64,000 bases of DNA, taken from contig NZ_FNIQ01000003.1 of NCBI RefSeq assembly GCF_900104025.1, forward strand, positions 310,001-374,000, written 5' to 3'. The stretch is from Geodermatophilus sp. DSM 45219. Lineage in GTDB: Bacteria > Actinomycetota > Actinomycetes > Mycobacteriales > Geodermatophilaceae. The notes under the pieces were generated by a model. That model was not told the origin of the DNA, made no database searches, and worked only from the letters and a program-made list of their open reading frames with translations. Of the stretch, positions 60,076 to 64,000 are shown in pieces; the stretch's first letter is position 1; each line of letters opens with the position of its first letter. Both the position numbers and the translations under genes were made by a program.

Positions 60076-60563
60076 CCACGCCCGAGACCGACGGGCCCGG
60101 CGAGCCGACCCGGCAGTTGCCCGCCCAGCCCTCGGTCAGCACCGCACCGGCGTCGGCGCCGCGCCGCTGGTGGTCGGCAGTGCCGCACCACCTCGGCCGC
60201 GCCCGCACCTCGACCGTCGTCCTGGCGCTGCTGTTCGTGGGGCTCTACACGCTCTACCTCTACGTCCGGCCGCCTGACACGACCACCGTGGTCCCGGCCA
60301 CCGGCACCACGGTCGAGACGCCCGCGCCCTCGGACGTCCCGCTCGTCCCGACCGAGACCCCCGAGCCGACGACGGAGGAGCCGACGACGCCCGAGGAGGA
60401 GTCCGCGGCCCCGACGACGGCGCCGGAGACCACGCCCGAGGACGTGCCGGCCGAGGAGACGCCGTCGGGTACCGCCGAGCCGACTGCTCCGGCCGAGGAG
60501 ACCCCCGCGCCGGCGGCGCCGACGACCGCGGCACCGACGGCCACGGGCGCGCCCGGCAGCTGA
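60072..60563 (+). CDS. Membrane-anchored Pro/Thr/Glu-rich protein
   Basis: A 163-residue protein. A polar cytoplasmic N-terminus (about 45 residues) leads to one helix (TSTVVLALLFVGLYTLYLYV), then an outward low-complexity tail of Pro, Thr, Glu and Ala (ETPEPTTEEPTTPEEESAAP). The tail looks like a cell-wall spacer. It is coupled to the MscS gene by GTGA overlap, so it may influence or sit with the channel; this is inference. No domain recognised. Confidence 0.72.
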   Translation: MTTPETDGPGEPTRQLPAQPSVSTAPASAPRRWWSAVPHHLGRARTSTVVLALLFVGLYTLYLYVRPPDTTTVVPATGTTVETPAPSDVPLVPTETPEPTTEEPTTPEEESAAPTTAPETTPEDVPAEETPSGTAEPTAPAEETPAPAAPTTAAPTATGAPGS

Positions 60564-60567
60564 CCGG

Positions 60568-61146
60568 TCAGCCGGTGGCCCCACCCGGGTCCTGCGCGGC
60601 CGGGAGGCGCGGGCCGCGGGCGACGGGACGCACCTGGCGGGCGCTCTCGAGCCGATCGGTGTAGCTGGCCGCGTTGCCGCGGATGTGCAGCCCGTCGTTC
60701 TCGTTGGCCGGCCGGATGACCTTGGCCGGCACGCCCGCGACGAGCGAGCCCGGCGGCACCTGGGTGCCCTGGGTGACGACGGCACCGGCGGCCACGATGG
60801 ACCCGGAGCCGATGTGCGCGCCGTTCATCACCACGCTGCCCATGCCGACCAGCACGTCGTCGTCGATGCGAGCGCCGTGCAGGACCACCCGGTGCCCGAC
60901 CGTCACGCCGCGGCCCACGACCAGCGGGAAGCCGGGGTCGGAGTGCAGGGTGCAGCCGTCCTGGATGTTGGAGTCGGCGCCGATCTCGATGACCTCGGCG
61001 TCGGCGCGGGCGACCGCGCCGTACCAGATGCTGGACCGGGGGCCCATCGTCACGGCCCCGACCACGACGGCCGTCGGCGCCACGAACGCCTCGTCGTCGA
61101 TCTGCGGGGACCCGAACGGCAACTCGGCGATGAAGTTCTCGGTCAC
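60568..61146 (-). CDS. Gamma-class carbonic anhydrase family protein
   Basis: A 192-residue left-handed beta-helix. The hexapeptide repeats run VAPTAVVVGAVTMGPRSSIW, YGAVARADAEVIEIGADSNI and IVAAGAVVTQGTQVPPGSLV. The metal ligands are H68, H85 and H90 (TLHSD, VGHRVVLHG). SNIQDGCTLHSD is diagnostic of the YrdA/CaiE-like group. It may hydrate CO2 or act as a related acyltransferase. GTG at 61146. The C-terminal 25 residues are Arg/Pro-rich. It is convergent with the previous gene, 4 nt apart. Confidence 0.88.
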   Translation of the reverse strand: MTENFIAELPFGSPQIDDEAFVAPTAVVVGAVTMGPRSSIWYGAVARADAEVIEIGADSNIQDGCTLHSDPGFPLVVGRGVTVGHRVVLHGARIDDDVLVGMGSVVMNGAHIGSGSIVAAGAVVTQGTQVPPGSLVAGVPAKVIRPANENDGLHIRGNAASYTDRLESARQVRPVARGPRLPAAQDPGGATG

Positions 61147-61219
61147 GGGGTCAGCACAGCACAGGCCCGGTGCGGCTGCACCGCCGGAGGGCGGTCGTCG
61201 AGATCGGTCGCCTGCCTGG

Positions 61220-63316
61220 TCAGTAGGGCGGGGGTTCGGTGACGGCGGTGAGGCCGGTGGGGGTGGTGACGGTCAGCGTGCCGTCGGGGCCCAGGGTGTG
61301 GGTCCAGCCGGGGGCCTGGTGTTTGCCGCGGTGGTCCCCGGTGCAGTAGCCGGCCAGGTTCGCCGCACTGGTCGGCCCGCCGGCGGCGTGCGGGCGGGCG
61401 TGGTCCAGCTCCCCGGCGCGGGGAACCGGGCGGCGGCAGCCGGGGAACCGGCAGCGCCGGTCCCGCGCCCGCACGTGGCGGTCCAGCGCCGCGGACGGCC
61501 GGTAGGCGCCGGTGGGGCCGGCGCCGCGCAGCCCGGGACGCCCGGTCAGGTCGTGCCCGCAGGCCTCGGGGGTGCGCCGGCAGGCGCGGGCGCCGCAGTG
61601 CCCGGCGCGGCGCAGCGCGGGCAGGTCGGTCAGGGTGCGGAAGGCGCCGGTGACCGCGTCGGTGAGCACGATCCGCGGCCGGTCGGCCAGCCCACCCCCG
61701 GCGGTGGCGGCCAGCAGCTCGGCCAGCGCCTGGCGCTGGTCCTCGGCGGCCGCGGCCAGCGCGGTGAGCGCGTCGGGGGCGGCGTCCACCCGCCCGCCGG
61801 GGCCGGCCCGCCAGCCGGCCTCCTGCGCGGCCGCCGCGGCCCGGGCGGTGCGCACGCTGCGCCGGGCGTGCCCGAGGGCCAGCCCGGCGGCGTGCACCGC
61901 CGCGCCGGCGCCCTCGACCGCCCGGTCCGCGGCCGCCCACCAGCCCGACCCGGCGGGCGCATCGCTGGATGCCGAGTCGGTCGGTGGTGCAGCGCCCGGT
62001 GCCGGCGGCTGGGTGTCCGGCGCTCCGCCGGGACCACCCCGCCGCTCCCGGCCGTCGGGGTCGAGGCCGTCGGGATCGAGGGCGTCGGGGTCGAGGCCGT
62101 CGGGGTCGAGGGGGTCGGGGTCGAGAGCGCCTGCGGTGTCCGCCCAGCGCTGCCCGGACAGGTCATCCGGTGGCCAGTCGGGCTCCTCCAGCCCGCCGGC
62201 CAGCAGCCGGGCCTCCACCTGGTCCCACCAGGCGCCCAGCTCGGCCTGCTCGGCCTCCTGCCAGGCCACCCCGGCGGGCTGGCCGGCCTCGGCCGGATCG
62301 GCCGGGTCGGCCGCGTCGGCCATGGCCAGCACCTGCGCGTCGTCATCGGGCAGCACCACGCCGCGGCCGGCCAGGCCCTGCACCAGCCGGCGGACCATCT
62401 CCGCGGGGATCAGCTGCCCGTCCACCTCACCGGGGGCGTCCCCACCCAGCAGGGTGCCCATCGACGCCACCACCGAGAGCAGCACCCGCACCGGCGGCAG
62501 GTCGGTCTCCCCCGGGCGCAGCACCAGGTCCAGCAGCGCGTCGACCATCCGCTGCCCGCGCGTCCGCCGCGCGCCGCCCCCGGCGCCGTCGGCACCGCCG
62601 TCCTCGTCGGCCAGCGCGTCGGCGTAGCCGGCCAGCGCCGCCTGCAGCGCCCGCGCCTCCGGCATCATGCACACCACCGTCAGCGCGGCCATCCCCTCCG
62701 CGCGGTCGGGCCGCAGGTACACCCCGCGCTCGGTCAGCGCCCGGGCCAGCCGCCGCGCCGCGGCCGCGGCGTCCCGCCGGGCCACCACCCGCCGCGCCCG
62801 GTCGCCCAGCTGCGCCGGGGAGGTCACCCGGTTCCGCCGGGCCAGCCAGGCGAGCAGGTCGGCCTCGATCTCCGCCCGCAGGGTGTCATCAGCCACCGGG
62901 GCGACCTTGTCGATCAGGTGCCACAGGTGCCCGCGGTGCACCACCCCGCGCTCGAGGGCATCGAGGGTGCCGGGCAGCCGGTGCACCAGGGTCAGCGACT
63001 CGACCAGCAGCGCCTCGGCGGCCGGCTGGGTCAGGTTCACCGCGAACGCCAGCTCCGCCGTCGCCCACTCACTGACCGCCCGCAGCACCGCCGCCCGGGC
63101 CGCCCACCGCTCCGCCGACATCGCACCCCGCTCACCCTGTTGACGGTCCACCGACGCCGGCCGCGAGGCGGCGAACGCCGCCACCGCCCGCGCCTGCACC
63201 GCCGTCAACCGCGAGATCTCCCGGGCAGCGGCCTGCACCGCACCCAGCGGCCCGGACGCCCACCCCACCGTGGGCGCGTCAACAGCCGCCGCGCTGGCTG
63301 GAGTCGCTTCGTACAC
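61220..63316 (-). CDS. DUF222/HNH endonuclease domain protein
   Basis: A 698-residue protein. The N-terminal DUF222 domain (about 20-330) includes LLVESLTLVHRLPGTLDALE and GHLWHLIDKVAPVADDTLRA. The C-terminal HNH nuclease has CRFPGCRRPVPRAGELDHAR, PHAAGGPTSAANLAGYC and DHRGKHQAPGW, with the Cys pairs and the His/Asn/His set in place. The middle carries five LDPD-x repeats from a 15-nt tandem repeat (62054-62128). DUF222/HNH genes occur in many copies in actinobacteria. GTG at 63316 fits a leaderless transcript. Confidence 0.92.
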   Translation of the reverse strand: MYEATPASAAAVDAPTVGWASGPLGAVQAAAREISRLTAVQARAVAAFAASRPASVDRQQGERGAMSAERWAARAAVLRAVSEWATAELAFAVNLTQPAAEALLVESLTLVHRLPGTLDALERGVVHRGHLWHLIDKVAPVADDTLRAEIEADLLAWLARRNRVTSPAQLGDRARRVVARRDAAAAARRLARALTERGVYLRPDRAEGMAALTVVCMMPEARALQAALAGYADALADEDGGADGAGGGARRTRGQRMVDALLDLVLRPGETDLPPVRVLLSVVASMGTLLGGDAPGEVDGQLIPAEMVRRLVQGLAGRGVVLPDDDAQVLAMADAADPADPAEAGQPAGVAWQEAEQAELGAWWDQVEARLLAGGLEEPDWPPDDLSGQRWADTAGALDPDPLDPDGLDPDALDPDGLDPDGRERRGGPGGAPDTQPPAPGAAPPTDSASSDAPAGSGWWAAADRAVEGAGAAVHAAGLALGHARRSVRTARAAAAAQEAGWRAGPGGRVDAAPDALTALAAAAEDQRQALAELLAATAGGGLADRPRIVLTDAVTGAFRTLTDLPALRRAGHCGARACRRTPEACGHDLTGRPGLRGAGPTGAYRPSAALDRHVRARDRRCRFPGCRRPVPRAGELDHARPHAAGGPTSAANLAGYCTGDHRGKHQAPGWTHTLGPDGTLTVTTPTGLTAVTEPPPY
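62054..62128 (-). repeat. Five 15-nt tandem repeats coding LDPD-x
   Basis: The unit GTCGGGGTCGAGGCC is repeated five times with one or two changes each. On the coding strand each gives L-D-P-D plus Gly, Ala or Pro in a disordered acidic linker. Copy number may vary between strains. Confidence 0.7.
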
Positions 63317-63323
63317 GTGTTCG

Positions 63324-63352
63324 ATTCTAGTGCCCAGAGGCGACGGTCACAA
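63324..63352 (-). promoter_or_regulatory. Sigma-70-type promoter for the DUF222/HNH gene
   Basis: On the minus strand TTGTGA (complement of 63347-63352) is 17 nt from TAGAAT (complement of 63324-63329). Only 7 nt separate the -10 from the GTG start at 63316, so the message is probably leaderless. Confidence 0.65.
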
Positions 63353-63476
63353 GCCGAAAGTGCAGGTCAGGTGATCGGACCAGGGACGCAGGGGGCGGTC
63401 GGGACGGGCCAGCGCCCCATGACCGGCGTCCACCCGACCGCGTTGCGCTGGACGACGGCACCCGGACGCCGCCAGC

Positions 63477-64000
63477 ATGGCCGCCGTGACGACGCCGTCC
63501 GACCTCCCGGTGCTGGCCTTCCCCGACCAGGCCGCCCTCGAGGAGTGGCTGGAGGCCGAGCACGCGACCGCGCCCGGTCTGTACGTCCGGCTGGCCAAGA
63601 AGGGCTCCGGCGTCCCCTCGGTGACCTACGCCGAGCTGGTCGAGTCGGTGCTCTGCTTCGGCTGGATCGACGGGAAGTCGCTGCGCTCCGACGACCGCTC
63701 CTACCTGCAGCGGATCACCCCGCGGCGGCCGCGCAGCGTCTGGTCGCAGAAGAACGTGGCGGCCGTCGAGGCGCTCACCGCCGCCGGGCGGATGCGGCCG
63801 GCCGGGCTGGCCGCGGTCGAGGCGGCCCGGGCCGACGGCCGCTGGGAGCGGGCCTACGCCGGGTCGGCCACCGCGACCGTCCCCGACGACCTCGCCGCCG
63901 CACTCGCGGCCGAGCCCGCCGCGCAGCGGGCCTTCGACGCGCTGACCGGGCAGGACCGCTTCGCGGTCCTCTTCCGGGTGCAGACCGCGGCGAGCCCGCA
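63477..64000 (+). CDS. YdeI/OmpD-associated family protein (3' end outside window)
   Basis: 174 codons are visible before the window ends. The pattern is that of the YdeI family: LPVLAFPDQAALEEWLEAEH, GLYVRLAKKGSGVPSVTYAE, LVESVLCFGWIDGKSLRSDD, YLQRITPRRPRSVWSQKNVA and LTAAGRMRPAGLAAVEAARA. The family is linked to protection from envelope stress in enterobacteria but is unstudied here. ATG at 63477 or GTG at 63486 are possible starts. About 10-30 residues are missing at the C-terminus, by family length. Confidence 0.85.
   Translation, partial: MAAVTTPSDLPVLAFPDQAALEEWLEAEHATAPGLYVRLAKKGSGVPSVTYAELVESVLCFGWIDGKSLRSDDRSYLQRITPRRPRSVWSQKNVAAVEALTAAGRMRPAGLAAVEAARADGRWERAYAGSATATVPDDLAAALAAEPAAQRAFDALTGQDRFAVLFRVQTAASP

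Noticed and set aside
62054..62128. Short regular repeats as a possible CRISPR array
   Set aside because: The units are 15 nt with no spacers and lie in frame inside a protein gene; no cas genes are present.
63317..63345. GTTCGATTCTA resembling a tRNA T-arm
   Set aside because: No matching acceptor, D-arm or anticodon arm around it; it is explained by the promoter of the DUF222 gene.

Overview
The window is ordinary, gene-dense chromosome from a high-GC actinobacterium (roughly 73-75% G+C by eye). The gene set fits Geodermatophilaceae (Blastococcus, Geodermatophilus, Modestobacter) or a close relative: a DUF222/HNH endonuclease, IdeR/DmdR-type iron boxes, GTP-dependent PEP carboxykinase, an acVLRF1 peptidyl-tRNA hydrolase, a HelD-type RNA polymerase helicase, a homologue of the mycothiol-linked reductase Rv2466c, many GTG starts and many GTGA/ATGA stop-start overlaps. 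The family assignment is inference from gene content; no rRNA or tRNA gene was found.

Layout. 1-1.0 kb: end of a DUF4396 membrane protein, a long non-coding stretch rich in hairpins, and a 44-codon mini-gene. 1.1-7.3 kb: a complete fructose phosphotransferase module, with ptsI (EI) divergent from fruR-fruK-fruA(EIIABC)-ptsH(HPr) across a palindromic promoter. 7.4-12.2 kb: a START-domain protein and the branched-chain 2-oxoacid dehydrogenase operon bkdABC with a divergent Lrp-type regulator. 12.2-19.2 kb: small surface and membrane proteins, a serine hydrolase, an FAD oxidoreductase and a YihY/BrkB protein. 19.1-26.2 kb: a bifunctional penicillin-binding protein, HelD, and an MFS-rhodanese-acVLRF1 operon. 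26.3-32.1 kb: pckG and small stress or redox genes. 32.2-40.8 kb: a glycoside uptake and breakdown region with a GH13 glucosidase, an MGH1/GH63-like hydrolase, a TIM-barrel isomerase, an ABC transporter lacking its own ATPase, and a ROK regulator. 40.8-49.2 kb: VOC, MFS, acyl-CoA dehydrogenase, a lower-GC patch with two unrecognised genes, an alpha/beta hydrolase with acetoacetate-CoA ligase, DUF2237 and the Rv2466c homologue. 49.2-54.4 kb: a siderophore-iron uptake cluster bracketed by two iron boxes. 54.4-64 kb: EamA, VOC and BCCT transporters or enzymes, a thioesterase, MscS, gamma-carbonic anhydrase, the DUF222/HNH protein and the start of a YdeI-like gene.

How the genes work together. 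The pts/fru genes form one phosphorelay (PEP to EI to HPr to EIIA to EIIB to fructose) plus the kinase that makes fructose-1,6-bisphosphate. bkdABC makes acyl-CoAs from branched amino acids. The 32-41 kb cluster looks like import and hydrolysis of a small glucoside. The iron cluster provides a binding protein, two permeases, an ATPase and a ferric-siderophore reductase.

I found no CRISPR array, prophage, transposase or clearly new multi-gene system. The most unusual signals are non-coding: several families of intergenic hairpin repeats, some of which extend into genes and supply the stop codon and last residues. There are also two genes that appear to lack any ATG/GTG/TTG start, one of which may be a G-run frameshift, and a reductase homologue missing its resolving cysteine.
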